Notes: generated from the letters alone by a model not told the origin. DNA of 6,467 bases from Sedimentitalea sp042687825 (GCF_042687825.1 NZ_JBHUQE010000042.1:1-6467); one strand, 5' to 3'; numbered from the stretch's first letter, positions 1-5,894 are shown. Numbers and translations: made by a program.

Positions 1-42
1 AAGGGGGAAGCTCGCACATCAGCAGATTTGTGCAACAAGGCC
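1..42. mobile_element. End of an IS5-family (IS903-like) insertion sequence, partial
   Basis: Bases 25-42, read on the minus strand, are GGCCTTGTTGCACAAATC. This matches the 18-bp terminal inverted repeat of IS903, as I remember it, at about 15 of 18 positions, and it looks like the ends of IS5-family elements common in alphaproteobacteria. The outermost base of the element should be position 42, so the body and transposase lie to the left of the window. Bases 1-24 would be subterminal IS sequence and hold no gene. The nine bases after the end (43-51, gttcaaaga) would be one copy of a target duplication, but the other copy is not visible. The element sits downstream of the DUF302 gene. The family call rests on the repeat alone. 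Confidence 0.7.
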
Positions 43-74
43 GTTCAAAGAAGCAATCATATTTTGCTCCTACG

Positions 75-88
75 TTTGTCCAACAAGG
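75..88. repeat. Second copy of the IS-end core motif
   Basis: TTTGTCCAACAAGG at 75-88 repeats TTTGTGCAACAAGG at 27-40 with one mismatch, in the same orientation and 48 bp away. It lies outside the predicted IS boundary. It may be a remnant of an older IS end, a sequence that attracted the insertion, or chance. Confidence 0.45.
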
Positions 89-187
89 AGTCGATCATGG
101 CGTGTTGCTTGTCTCTGAACAACCTGATGGAAGTTGCGAAGCGCCCGGGATCTTTACCCAAGTGACCAAAAGGCCGAGATGTGGCAT

Positions 188-637
188 TCAGTTACCGGCG
201 GCCTTGCCCGTCAGCTTGGCCAATGCTCCGGTCATCTTCTTCAGGTATTCCGCATCGGCGGGCACCTGCAGGCCATCCAGCATTTCCTTGGGATCCTCAT
301 AGGCCAGCCACGTCTGGCCCTCGGCATCCTGATAAACCAGCACCTTGAGCGGCAGGTAGAGCCCGGCCAGCGGATCGTCCTGCATCGCGGGCGTGCCCAG
401 CTTGGGATTGCCAAAGATCAGCAGTTGCGCCGGGGCCAGGTCCATGTCGACCTTGGCCGCCCCGCCTGCGTGGTCGACACGGGCAAAGACCGTGGCCCCT
501 GCCCCGGTCACGGCGGCCTCTAGCGCGTCCATCGTGGCAGGCACATCCGCGCCGGCCTTGACCCGGACGATATCCTCGGTCGCCAGCGCCGGCAGCCCGG
601 TCATCACCAATATCAACGCGGCAAGCAGGTTCTTCAT
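188..637 (-). CDS. Secreted DUF302 domain protein
   Basis: This is a 149-residue protein. It begins with a typical Sec signal peptide: MKNLL, a hydrophobic stretch to about residue 17, and a likely cut after the ALA at 17-19. The mature part is a single DUF302 domain (about 30-145) with the family's hallmark LLIFGNPKLGTPAM at 72-85, followed by DDPLAGLYLPLKVLVY. DUF302 proteins are small alpha/beta proteins of unknown biochemical role, often in the periplasm. The ATG at 635-637 is preceded by a strong Shine-Dalgarno (GGGGGAG, complement of 644-650). The gene is transcribed away from hisF across a 97-bp spacer and ends about 145 bp from the IS end. Nothing in the sequence ties it to histidine synthesis. 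Family call firm; function unknown. Confidence 0.88.
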   Translation of the reverse strand: MKNLLAALILVMTGLPALATEDIVRVKAGADVPATMDALEAAVTGAGATVFARVDHAGGAAKVDMDLAPAQLLIFGNPKLGTPAMQDDPLAGLYLPLKVLVYQDAEGQTWLAYEDPKEMLDGLQVPADAEYLKKMTGALAKLTGKAAGN

Positions 638-734
638 GGCAGTCTCCCCCTAAATGAATTCTTGCCCTATCCTCTGGCAAATACCGGGAATTGCAAATAA
701 ACGGTTTTGTGACTCTGAACAGGACGGCGGTTAG
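638..734. promoter_or_regulatory. Divergent control region between the DUF302 gene and hisF
   Basis: This 97-bp spacer is AT-rich compared with the flanking genes and should hold the promoters for both divergent transcripts. Visible features are a short inverted repeat TTGCC/GGCAA (662-666 and 676-680) and a direct repeat GCAAATA at 677-683 and 693-699, spaced 16 bp apart. The second GCAAATA overlaps the palindrome TTGCAA (691-696). TTGCAA followed 17 bp later by TCTGAA is a weak -35/-10 candidate towards hisF. AGGA at 721-724 is the likely hisF ribosome-binding site, ten bases before the ATG. No regulator can be named. Confidence 0.35.
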
Positions 735-1496
735 ATGCTCAAGACCCGGATCATTCCCTGCCTCGACGTGGCGGATGGCCGTGTCGTCAAAGGCGTGAAT
801 TTCGTCGATCTGGTCGATGCCGGCGATCCGGTGGAAAGCGCCAAGGCCTATGATGCCGCGGGTGCCGACGAACTGTGTTTTCTGGATATCCACGCCACAC
901 ATGAAAACCGCGGCACGATGTTCGATGTCGTCCAGCGCACGGCGGAACAATGCTATATCCCGCTGACCGTCGGCGGCGGCGTGCGCAGCCGCGAGGACGT
1001 GCGTGACCTGTTGCTGGCGGGCGCCGACAAGGTCAGCTTTAATTCCGCCGCCGTGGCCCGCCCCGATGTGGTGGCCGAGGCCGCCGACCAGTTCGGCAGC
1101 CAGTGCATCGTCGTGGCGATCGACGCCAAGACCGTCAGCCCCGGCAAATGGGAGATCTTTACCCATGGCGGGCGCAAGCCCACCGGCATCGACGCAGTTG
1201 AATTCGCCCGCACCGTGGTGGCCAGAGGCGCCGGCGAAATCCTGTTGACCAGCATGGACCGGGACGGCACCCGCGCCGGGTTCAACCTGCCCCTGACCCG
1301 CGCCATCTCCGACGCGGTGAACGTGCCCGTCATTGCCTCGGGTGGCGTCGGCACGCTGGATCATCTGGTCGAGGGGGTGACCAGGGGTGGCGCCAGCGCG
1401 GTGCTGGCCGCCTCGATCTTTCACTTTGGCGATTTCACAATCCGGCAGGCCAAGGAACATATGGCCGCCGCCGGCATTCCGATGAGGCTGACATGA
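735..1496 (+). CDS. hisF: Imidazole glycerol phosphate synthase cyclase subunit HisF
   Basis: HisF is the cyclase half of imidazole-glycerol-phosphate synthase. It takes ammonia released from glutamine by HisH and PRFAR made by HisA, and produces imidazole glycerol phosphate for histidine plus AICAR for purine synthesis. The 253-residue (beta/alpha)8 barrel is full length. It starts MLKTRIIPCLD and carries the catalytic aspartates D11 and D130 (VVAIDAK, 127-132). Phosphate-binding loops are seen at VGGGVR (79-84), LTSMDRDGT (171-179) and ASGGVGT (201-207). AGGA at 721-724 supports the ATG. The stop overlaps the hisE start in ATGA, so the two should be co-transcribed and translationally coupled. 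Upstream on the minus strand is a DUF302 gene; hisA and hisH, usual neighbours, are not in view. Confidence 0.98.
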   Translation: MLKTRIIPCLDVADGRVVKGVNFVDLVDAGDPVESAKAYDAAGADELCFLDIHATHENRGTMFDVVQRTAEQCYIPLTVGGGVRSREDVRDLLLAGADKVSFNSAAVARPDVVAEAADQFGSQCIVVAIDAKTVSPGKWEIFTHGGRKPTGIDAVEFARTVVARGAGEILLTSMDRDGTRAGFNLPLTRAISDAVNVPVIASGGVGTLDHLVEGVTRGGASAVLAASIFHFGDFTIRQAKEHMAAAGIPMRLT

Positions 1497-1810
1497 GCGT
1501 TCTGGACGACCTGGCCGCGACCATCGCCGCGCGCAAGGGCGCCGATCCCGACAGCAGCTGGACCGCGAAACTGTTCGCCAAGGGCCCCGAAAAATGTGCC
1601 GAGAAATTCGGCGAAGAGGCCATCGAGGCGATCATCGAAGCGGTCAAGGGCGACCGCGCCGGCCTGACATCCGAGGCCGCTGACGTACTCTATCACCTGC
1701 TGGTCATGCTGGCCGCGCGCGAAGTGCCGCTGGATGACGTTCTGAACGAACTTGCCCGCCGACAAGGCACCAGCGGGATCGCCGAAAAGGCATCCCGGAA
1801 GGGGAAGTAG
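1493..1810 (+). CDS. hisE: Phosphoribosyl-ATP pyrophosphatase HisE
   Basis: HisE hydrolyses phosphoribosyl-ATP to phosphoribosyl-AMP and pyrophosphate, the second step of histidine synthesis, in the cytoplasm. The 105-residue protein is a stand-alone all-alpha MazG-fold enzyme, not fused to HisI. The metal-binding signature EExxE...ExxD is present as E41, E42, E45, then E61 and D64, inside KFGEEAIEAIIEA and TSEAADVLYHLL. The basic C-terminal tail (about 97-105) is less conserved. The ATG at 1493 overlaps the hisF TGA by four bases. The family is widespread and the length is normal. It appears to be the last gene of the operon: no gene follows on this strand for over 2 kb. Confidence 0.97.
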   Translation: MSVLDDLAATIAARKGADPDSSWTAKLFAKGPEKCAEKFGEEAIEAIIEAVKGDRAGLTSEAADVLYHLLVMLAAREVPLDDVLNELARRQGTSGIAEKASRKGK

Positions 1811-2144
1811 CCATTTGGGCGATCCAGGGGCGCAAAGTCGACCCTGGAGGCGGCAATCGAATATCCGCAGAGGGGAGAATTCATCAGGCAGCGGAGAGTT
1901 GCTCAAAAGCCCGCCGCCGCTCCTTCAACTTGCTGGCGGAATTCACAAAATCATCCAAACATCCGGCTCAGCACTTCGCTCTACACTTTCTAGCGACTCG
2001 GCCTGTTCAATACCCGTTTTGTAGAGGCGTCGTCCCCGTCAGCGAGGCGGCCAAAATCTGACTTCTTATCGCGCGTGCCGTCTGGCAACGAGGGAACGGA
2101 TATCGCAACCGAAATCACGTCGAGAGCAAGTTGAACCGCAAAAA

Positions 2145-2179
2145 TGCCGATCTTTAATGGCAAGAGGCTTTCATCGGCA
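2145..2179. repeat. Perfect 7-bp inverted repeat
   Basis: TGCCGAT (2145-2151) and ATCGGCA (2173-2179) are perfect inverted copies with 21 bases between them. They lie in the gene-free region. No T tract follows on either strand, so a terminator is unlikely. It could be an operator, a fold in an RNA, or chance. Confidence 0.4.
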
Positions 2180-2421
2180 GGTCGTGAAAATCCGGGGCCG
2201 CGTCGCCGTGCCCGGCCGCCACGCTGATATTGGCAGACCTGTCACAGAGCCGGCAGGATAAGCCCCTCCGGTAAAGGGCGAGTCTGCCCTGCGATCGATT
2301 TTCCCAACAAAACCATTGTGAGTTTAAAAAACCTCGGTTTTCCAGTCTCTGCGAATGGATCCCTTCGAAGGTCCGCAACGCGGCATCTGACTTTCCTGAT
2401 TGGCGGCGGGTTTGGGCGGTC

Positions 2422-2443
2422 TAGAATGAACTTAGAATGAACT
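2422..2443. repeat. Perfect 11-bp tandem duplication
   Basis: TAGAATGAACT occurs twice head to tail (2422-2432 and 2433-2443) with no mismatch. The pair sits inside a wider inverted repeat, GGCGGGT (2405-2411) and ACCCGCC (2449-2455). It may be a replication slip, the footprint of an excised element with its target duplication, or a pair of protein-binding sites. Confidence 0.85.
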
Positions 2444-2525
2444 CGCCGACCCGCCTTTCCCCTCCACTACCATTCTCCGGCAAACCCGCATATGTACGCG
2501 TTCTGCGCGCCAGGCACAGAGCAAG

Positions 2526-2996
2526 TCACAGTTTGGACGAGATCACGCCGGTGGCAAAACCGCCCATGCGCAGTTCTCCGAACAGGCGCTGGTATTCGAT
2601 CTTGGGGCAGCGGTTCTGAATCACCGTGACGCCGCGCGCCTCGGCCCGGGCAGCGGCTTCGGCATGGGTGACGCCGATCTGCATCCAGATGGTCTGCAGG
2701 TCGGGAAATGCCGCCAGCGCCTCGTCCACGATCTGGGGGACGGCTTCGGAGCGGCGGAAGATGTCGACCATATCGACGGTTTCGCTGATCTCGGACAATG
2801 TCGCGACGACCGCGTTGCCGAACAGGTGCTCGCCGGCATGCCCCGGGTTGACCGGGATCACCCGATACCCCTTGAGCCCGAGATAGCGCGCCACATAATA
2901 GCTGGGACGCACCGGGTTCATCGACACGCCGACCACGGCGACGGTCCTTGTACGGCTCAGAACCTGTCTGAGAAAATCATCGGAATAGTCTGTCAT
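2526..2996 (-). CDS. CoA-binding domain protein, YccU-like
   Basis: This 156-residue protein consists of one Rossmann-type CoA-binding domain (CoA_binding_2), as in Escherichia coli YccU, and is of normal length. The nucleotide-binding segment runs from TVAVVGVSMNP (18-28) through the following helix. The family motifs MVDIFRRSEAVP (76-87), IWMQIGV (103-109) and the C-terminal RCPKIEY (129-135) are all present. Family members bind CoA in crystal structures, but their role in the cell is unknown. The ATG at 2994-2996 has AGGT (complement of 3004-3007) seven bases upstream. A strong terminator lies about 27 bases before the start codon on the same strand, so the gene either has its own promoter downstream of it or is read by antitermination. 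No terminator follows its own stop. Confidence 0.92.
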   Translation of the reverse strand: MTDYSDDFLRQVLSRTRTVAVVGVSMNPVRPSYYVARYLGLKGYRVIPVNPGHAGEHLFGNAVVATLSEISETVDMVDIFRRSEAVPQIVDEALAAFPDLQTIWMQIGVTHAEAAARAEARGVTVIQNRCPKIEYQRLFGELRMGGFATGVISSKL

Positions 2997-3020
2997 GGCC
3001 GCAACCTAGCGGGTTTGCGA

Positions 3021-3057
3021 CAAACAAAAAAGCGCCCAAGTACATACCCTGGGCGCT
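3021..3057 (-). terminator. Strong intrinsic terminator, minus strand
   Basis: AGCGCCCA (3031-3038) pairs perfectly with TGGGCGCT (3050-3057), giving an 8-bp GC-rich stem with an 11-base loop. Read on the minus strand, the stem is followed at once by TTTTTGTTTG (3030 down to 3021). This is a textbook rho-independent terminator for minus-strand transcription. It lies 116 bp beyond the YHS stop codon and just before the CoA-binding gene. Confidence 0.9.
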
Positions 3058-3075
3058 GAGTTCGGAACGAGGGAC
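3021..3075 (-). ncRNA. Candidate small RNA or leader RNA
   Basis: Between the terminator that follows the YHS gene (3137-3173) and the strong terminator at 3021-3057 there is room for a short separate transcript of about 50-110 nt. A possible promoter on the minus strand is TTGTCC (3107-3112) and GATAAT (3082-3087), but the 19-bp spacer is long. A perfect hairpin TCCGCGA/TCGCGGA (3086-3092 and 3103-3109) lies in the same stretch. The product could be a small RNA, or a leader of the CoA-binding gene that ends by attenuation. No known RNA family is recognised, and the start position is a guess. Confidence 0.25.
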
Positions 3076-3136
3076 AGTGAAATTATCCGCGAGAGTTCCA
3101 GTTCGCGGACAATGACGATATAGGGGCGATCATCCG

Positions 3137-3173
3137 CCACAAAAGCCCTGCTCGCAGAGCTGTGAGCCGGCTT
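3137..3173 (-). terminator. Probable terminator of the YHS gene
   Basis: On the minus strand, an interrupted hairpin begins at the YHS stop codon. AAGCC (3143-3147) pairs with GGCTT (3169-3173), and GCTC (3150-3153) with GAGC (3164-3167), with a small internal loop. The stem runs into TTTTGTGG on the minus strand. It is weaker than the 3021-3057 terminator but well placed. Confidence 0.6.
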
Positions 3174-3655
3174 TACCGCGCCGCCAGCACACGCGGCCAG
3201 TTGGCATTCGCGCGGGCGATGTTTCCGGGCACGTCCTCGACCCATTGCACCCAGACGGACGGGTTGTGAATCAAATAAAGCTTGCCGCCGCGAATCTGCC
3301 AGACATCCGGGTCAGTGTGCAGAATCATCCCCTGGGACACGCCAAAGGCGCAATAGCCGCCATATTGCGGCGCATAGGCCCGCGGATTGGCCTCGAACAT
3401 CTCGCGATGTTCCGGCGACACGAACTGCCACACCGCACCTTTCCAGATCACCGCATGCTCGGGTTTGCCAGGCTGCGGCGCGCCGGCGGTGAAATAGGCA
3501 ACAACGTCATACCCTTCGATCGCCGTACCGTTCCGGGAATTGAAAACCGGTTCTTGGGCACGGGCCGGCAGCGGTGCCAGCAGCGCCCATAGCACCGCCA
3601 GCAGCGGGCCGAACCGGGCCAAACCCGAGATTCTCCAAAAAGCGATACGTGCCAT
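3173..3655 (-). CDS. Exported YHS domain protein
   Basis: With the ATG at 3653-3655 this gives 160 residues. It has an arginine-containing N-terminus, a hydrophobic core (about 15-30) and a likely signal-peptidase cut after ARA (31-33), so the protein is probably periplasmic. The mature part is a YHS domain: GTAIEGYDVVAYF (43-55), WKGAVWQFVS (71-80), and the family signature YAPQYGGYCAFGVSQG (94-109) with C102. The conserved tail includes GKLYL (124-128) and IPGNI-like VPGNIARANANWP (142-154). YHS domains are thought to bind metal, and their partner here is unknown. The frame extends upstream to a TTG at 3736, but that adds residues before the signal peptide and has no ribosome-binding site. 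The chosen ATG also lacks a good Shine-Dalgarno. A terminator follows the stop. Confidence 0.88.
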   Translation of the reverse strand: MARIAFWRISGLARFGPLLAVLWALLAPLPARAQEPVFNSRNGTAIEGYDVVAYFTAGAPQPGKPEHAVIWKGAVWQFVSPEHREMFEANPRAYAPQYGGYCAFGVSQGMILHTDPDVWQIRGGKLYLIHNPSVWVQWVEDVPGNIARANANWPRVLAAR

Positions 3656-3748
3656 TTCCCGACAATGGCAATTGCGCCGTGCCATGAAAAGCCGCGAAAC
3701 GCAGTTGTGAAGTGGCTTTTGCGATCCTGTGATCAATGTTTCAGCAGG

Positions 3749-4123
3749 TCAGTCCAGCAGGTCCTCGATCACGTCGATGGTCTCTTTCAGCAGCCAGGTC
3801 ATGCCGCGCTTGCGGTGTTTCTTGGGCTTGGATCGCACCGGCTTGCCGCGTTTCTTTCCCGACCCGCCCCGTTTTCCCGCCTTGCCGGTCTTGCCGGTCT
3901 TGCCATGGCCGCCATCGAGGGCTGACCGGACCGATCGCAAATCCATGGGCGTGGCAGGCCCAGTCTGGGCCGGCGGCAACCTGTCGCGGCGCAGCATCTT
4001 GAGATCATGCAGGGGGGCCCCGCAGGTCGCACAGGACAGTTCATGGCGGACCTGCCCGGTCAGGATCAGCGCCGCGCGCGTGCCGCAATAGCAGCAGGTG
4101 GCGATCTTGGTTGGCTGTGGCAT
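3749..4123 (-). CDS. Small zinc-ribbon protein with basic tail
   Basis: This 124-residue cytoplasmic protein has two CxxC knuckles, C10/C13 (CCYC, with an extra C11) and C31/C34 (CATC). They form a TFIIB-type zinc ribbon that should bind one zinc. After a linker comes a Gly/Lys/Arg-rich stretch (about 72-108, starting GGHGKTGKTGKAGK) and a short acidic amphipathic helix WLLKETIDVIEDLLD (110-124). Similar zinc-ribbon proteins are common and unstudied in Rhodobacteraceae. The ribbon and basic tail suggest nucleic-acid or ribosome binding, which is inference. The frame opens further upstream (to 4249), but the ATG at 4121-4123 places the ribbon close to the start and has a GGGGA sequence just before it. 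The neighbouring YHS gene starts 93 bp downstream, so the two may be co-transcribed. Confidence 0.85.
   Translation of the reverse strand: MPQPTKIATCCYCGTRAALILTGQVRHELSCATCGAPLHDLKMLRRDRLPPAQTGPATPMDLRSVRSALDGGHGKTGKTGKAGKRGGSGKKRGKPVRSKPKKHRKRGMTWLLKETIDVIEDLLD
3881..3907 (-). repeat. 9-bp tandem repeat inside the zinc-ribbon gene
   Basis: CTTGCCGGT is repeated twice exactly (3881-3889 and 3890-3898), with a third partial copy at 3899-3907. On the coding strand it encodes the repeated Gly-Lys-Thr units of the basic linker. Copy changes would be in frame, adding or removing three residues. Confidence 0.8.
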
Positions 4124-4242
4124 CTGTCCCCGCATAGATGGTTGCTGATCCGAATTAAGAGGCCGCACGTGCCATTTACAATATGAAAACCAGTTTTGCC
4201 TTTCCTGTCGGGCGCCCTGACCCCGGACAATGAGGAAGCGCC
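4124..4242. promoter_or_regulatory. Divergent spacer of the zinc-ribbon and membrane-protein genes
   Basis: This 119-bp spacer must hold the promoters of two diverging genes. Its middle (about 4174-4205) is AT-rich and contains the palindrome AAAACCAGTTTT (4186-4197), a possible operator. I see no clear -35/-10 pair. GAGGAAG (4232-4238) at the right edge is the ribosome-binding site of the membrane-protein gene. Confidence 0.35.
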
Positions 4243-5124
4243 GTGCCAAACCTGCCCGAAGATCTGCCTTTTACCATCAGCCTGCACCGGGTGAACCGCG
4301 GTGTCGGATATGTCGCCATTCTGCTGCCGGCGTCGCTGTTGGTGATGACCGCGATGGGCGGAACCTGTTTCAGGGCCTCGATCAGCCACTATTATTTCAG
4401 CCGGGTCGGCGGCGACATCTTTGTCGGCGCTCTGGTGTTCATCGGCCTGTTGTTGACCTTCTTTTACAGTTTCAAGCCGCAGGACACCGAAGGCTACCTG
4501 CAGCATCGCTGGTACGATCTGTGGCTGGCCAAGCTGGCGGGCGTCTGTGCCCTGGGGGTGGCGCTGGTGCCGACGACCGACTCTGGCTGCGCCTATCGTC
4601 CCGCCGATGTTGCCCGCGTATTTCTGACCAATCCCCGGCTGAGCGACTCGGCCACGCGTGCAGGCACAGGCGTCACCGGCACGGTCAGTCACGACTTCTG
4701 GGCCAGCTTTTCCACCTTTTCCAGCGCCGAAGCTGTGCCGTTGGCGTTGCAGATACTGCATGCGTCCCTGGCTGGCATCATGTTGGCAATTCTCGCCTAT
4801 TTCTCGTTCTTCGTCTTCACTCGTGGCAATTGCTCGACCTCGTGCGGGCCGATCCGTCCGGGCAGCCGCAAGGCGTTGCGCAACCGCTGCTATCGCGTTC
4901 TAGGCTTGCTGATCGCCTTGTCGGTCGCAGCCATCGCCGCCAAGATCGGCTGCGCGCAATGGTTGCTGAGCACCAGTCAGACACAGCGCCTGGATGTCTG
5001 GTGGGACAGCTGGCGGTTGACCTTTGGCCTCGAGACACTGGCCCTGACCGGCTTTGGGCTGAGCTGGCTGATCAAGGGGCGGTTCCTGCCGACCCTGCGC
5101 GACGAATCTGCGGCGGCGCCTTAG
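4243..5124 (+). CDS. Six-helix membrane protein of unknown function
   Basis: This 293-residue protein has six predicted transmembrane segments, at about 20-39, 57-77, 92-111, 166-192, 216-237 and 259-277. The motif SISHYYFSRVGGDIFVGAL (46-64), the LAGVCALGVALVP helix (98-110) and the HASLAGIMLAILAYFSFFVF helix (173-192) recall a family of bacterial inner-membrane proteins with the pattern ISxYY...RDVFVG. That family has no known function; the resemblance is from memory. The segment between helices 3 and 4 (about 112-165) is polar and probably extracytoplasmic. No catalytic motif is evident. The start is GTG, supported by GAGGAAG five to ten bases upstream. The stop codon overlaps that of the convergent rlmB gene by four bases. 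Confidence 0.85.
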   Translation: MPNLPEDLPFTISLHRVNRGVGYVAILLPASLLVMTAMGGTCFRASISHYYFSRVGGDIFVGALVFIGLLLTFFYSFKPQDTEGYLQHRWYDLWLAKLAGVCALGVALVPTTDSGCAYRPADVARVFLTNPRLSDSATRAGTGVTGTVSHDFWASFSTFSSAEAVPLALQILHASLAGIMLAILAYFSFFVFTRGNCSTSCGPIRPGSRKALRNRCYRVLGLLIALSVAAIAAKIGCAQWLLSTSQTQRLDVWWDSWRLTFGLETLALTGFGLSWLIKGRFLPTLRDESAAAP

Positions 5125-5894
5125 GCGCGCCGCGAGGCATAGAGCGCCACGGCCGCGGCATTCGAGACATTGAGCGAGCCGAAAGCGCCGGCAGCGTCGA
5201 TCCGCACCAGTTGGTCCACGGTGTCCCGCGTCTTTTGCCGCAATCCCGGCCCCTCGGCGCCCAGCACCAGTGCCACCGGACGGTCCCAGCGCCCCGCCAG
5301 GGCGGTCTCGATGGTCTGGTCGGCCTCGCCGTCCAGCCCCAGCACCAGATAACCGATGTCCTGCAGCTGGACGATCGTATCCGCCAGGTTGCGCACCCGC
5401 AGATAGGGCTGACGCTCCAAAGCGCCACTGGCGGTCTTGGCCAGCGCCCCGGTTTCCGGCGCGGAATGGTGGCGCGTGCCGATCACCGCCGAGGCGCCCA
5501 GAACCTCGGCGCTGCGCAGGATCGCGCCGACATTATGCGGATCGGTGACCCGGTCCAGCAGGATCACGCGCGGCACTTTGGCGCCGATGCAGACCTCGTT
5601 GATACCGCCCCATGACAGGGGCCGAACCTGCAGCGCGGCGCCCTGATGCACCGAACCCGGATCGATGGGCGCGCTGAACCGTCGGGCATCCGCCTCTTCG
5701 GGCTCGATCCCGGCGGCGGCAATGGCTTCTTCCAGCTTTGCCCGGGCGTTTCGCGTCACGATCAGGCGCAGCTTGACCCGGTTCGGATTGACCAGCGCGT
5801 CCCGCACCGCGTGCAGCCCGAACAGCCAGACGGTTTCGTCGCCCTGCGCCTTGCGGGCTTGTTCCTTTTCGATCACCCATTTGGGTTTTTTCAT
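5121..5894 (-). CDS. rlmB: 23S rRNA (guanosine-2'-O-)-methyltransferase RlmB
   Basis: RlmB belongs to the SpoU (SPOUT) family, which methylates the ribose of G2251 in the peptidyl-transferase loop of 23S rRNA using S-adenosylmethionine. The 257-residue protein has an N-terminal substrate-binding domain (about 22-95, starting WLFGLHAVRDAL) and a knotted catalytic domain. The three SpoU motifs are all seen: DPHNVGAILRSAEVLGA (118-134, with N121 and R127), ALVLGAEGPGLR (208-219, with E214) and GSLNVSNAAAVALY (239-252). Some TrmH-like proteins share these motifs, so the exact target base is inferred. The frame is open further upstream, into the tRNA antisense, but the ATG at 5892-5894 gives the normal N-terminus and has GGGGG about eight bases before it. 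An upstream minus-strand frame ends on this start in an ATGA overlap. Confidence 0.94.
   Translation of the reverse strand: MKKPKWVIEKEQARKAQGDETVWLFGLHAVRDALVNPNRVKLRLIVTRNARAKLEEAIAAAGIEPEEADARRFSAPIDPGSVHQGAALQVRPLSWGGINEVCIGAKVPRVILLDRVTDPHNVGAILRSAEVLGASAVIGTRHHSAPETGALAKTASGALERQPYLRVRNLADTIVQLQDIGYLVLGLDGEADQTIETALAGRWDRPVALVLGAEGPGLRQKTRDTVDQLVRIDAAGAFGSLNVSNAAAVALYASRRA

Larger units (their letters stand above)
1811..2525. other. Gene-free region with repeats and possible gene remains
   Basis: About 715 bp between hisE and the CoA-binding gene hold no convincing gene. A 7-bp stem TCCAGGG/CCCTGGA (1823-1829 and 1842-1848) follows hisE but lacks a T tract, so it is at best a weak terminator. 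On the minus strand, short frames end in helix-like peptides. One ends at about 1891 with SASKLKERRRAFEQLSAA; another, in a different frame and interrupted by stops, contains RLYKTGIEQAESLESVERSA (about 1950-2030). Their order and the frame change would fit a decayed gene, but I recognise no family. Further right are an inverted repeat (2145-2179), a tandem duplication (2422-2443), and GGCGGGT/ACCCGCC (2405-2411 and 2449-2455) flanking that duplication. Confidence 0.5.

Noticed and set aside
297..1460. 387-codon open frame on the minus strand across hisF and the DUF302 gene
   Set aside because: It lies antisense to hisF, whose catalytic residues and full length are clear. Its peptide is rich in His, Gly, Ala and Asp without any motif, as expected for a GC-rich shadow frame.
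1823..1848. Terminator after hisE
   Set aside because: The 7-bp stem is perfect but is followed by GGCGGCAATCG rather than a T tract, and the 12-base loop is large.
1752..2024. 90-codon plus-strand frame overlapping the end of hisE
   Set aside because: It starts inside hisE in another frame and has no family pattern.
2328..2341. AAAACC-TC-GGTTTT as a terminator
   Set aside because: A two-base loop cannot form a stable hairpin and the stem is mostly A/T. It is more likely a chance palindrome.
2154..2378. 74-codon minus-strand frame starting MRTFEGIHSQRLENRG
   Set aside because: There is no recognisable domain, no good ribosome-binding site, and a Cys/Arg-rich composition unlike the real genes. 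Left as part of the gene-free region.
3656..3736. Upstream TTG start for the YHS protein
   Set aside because: It adds 27 residues in front of a normal signal peptide and has no ribosome-binding site.
4230..5615. 461-codon plus-strand frame across the membrane protein and rlmB
   Set aside because: It is out of frame with the membrane protein and antisense to rlmB, both of which have strong protein features. Its product is Arg- and Gln-rich and has no domain.
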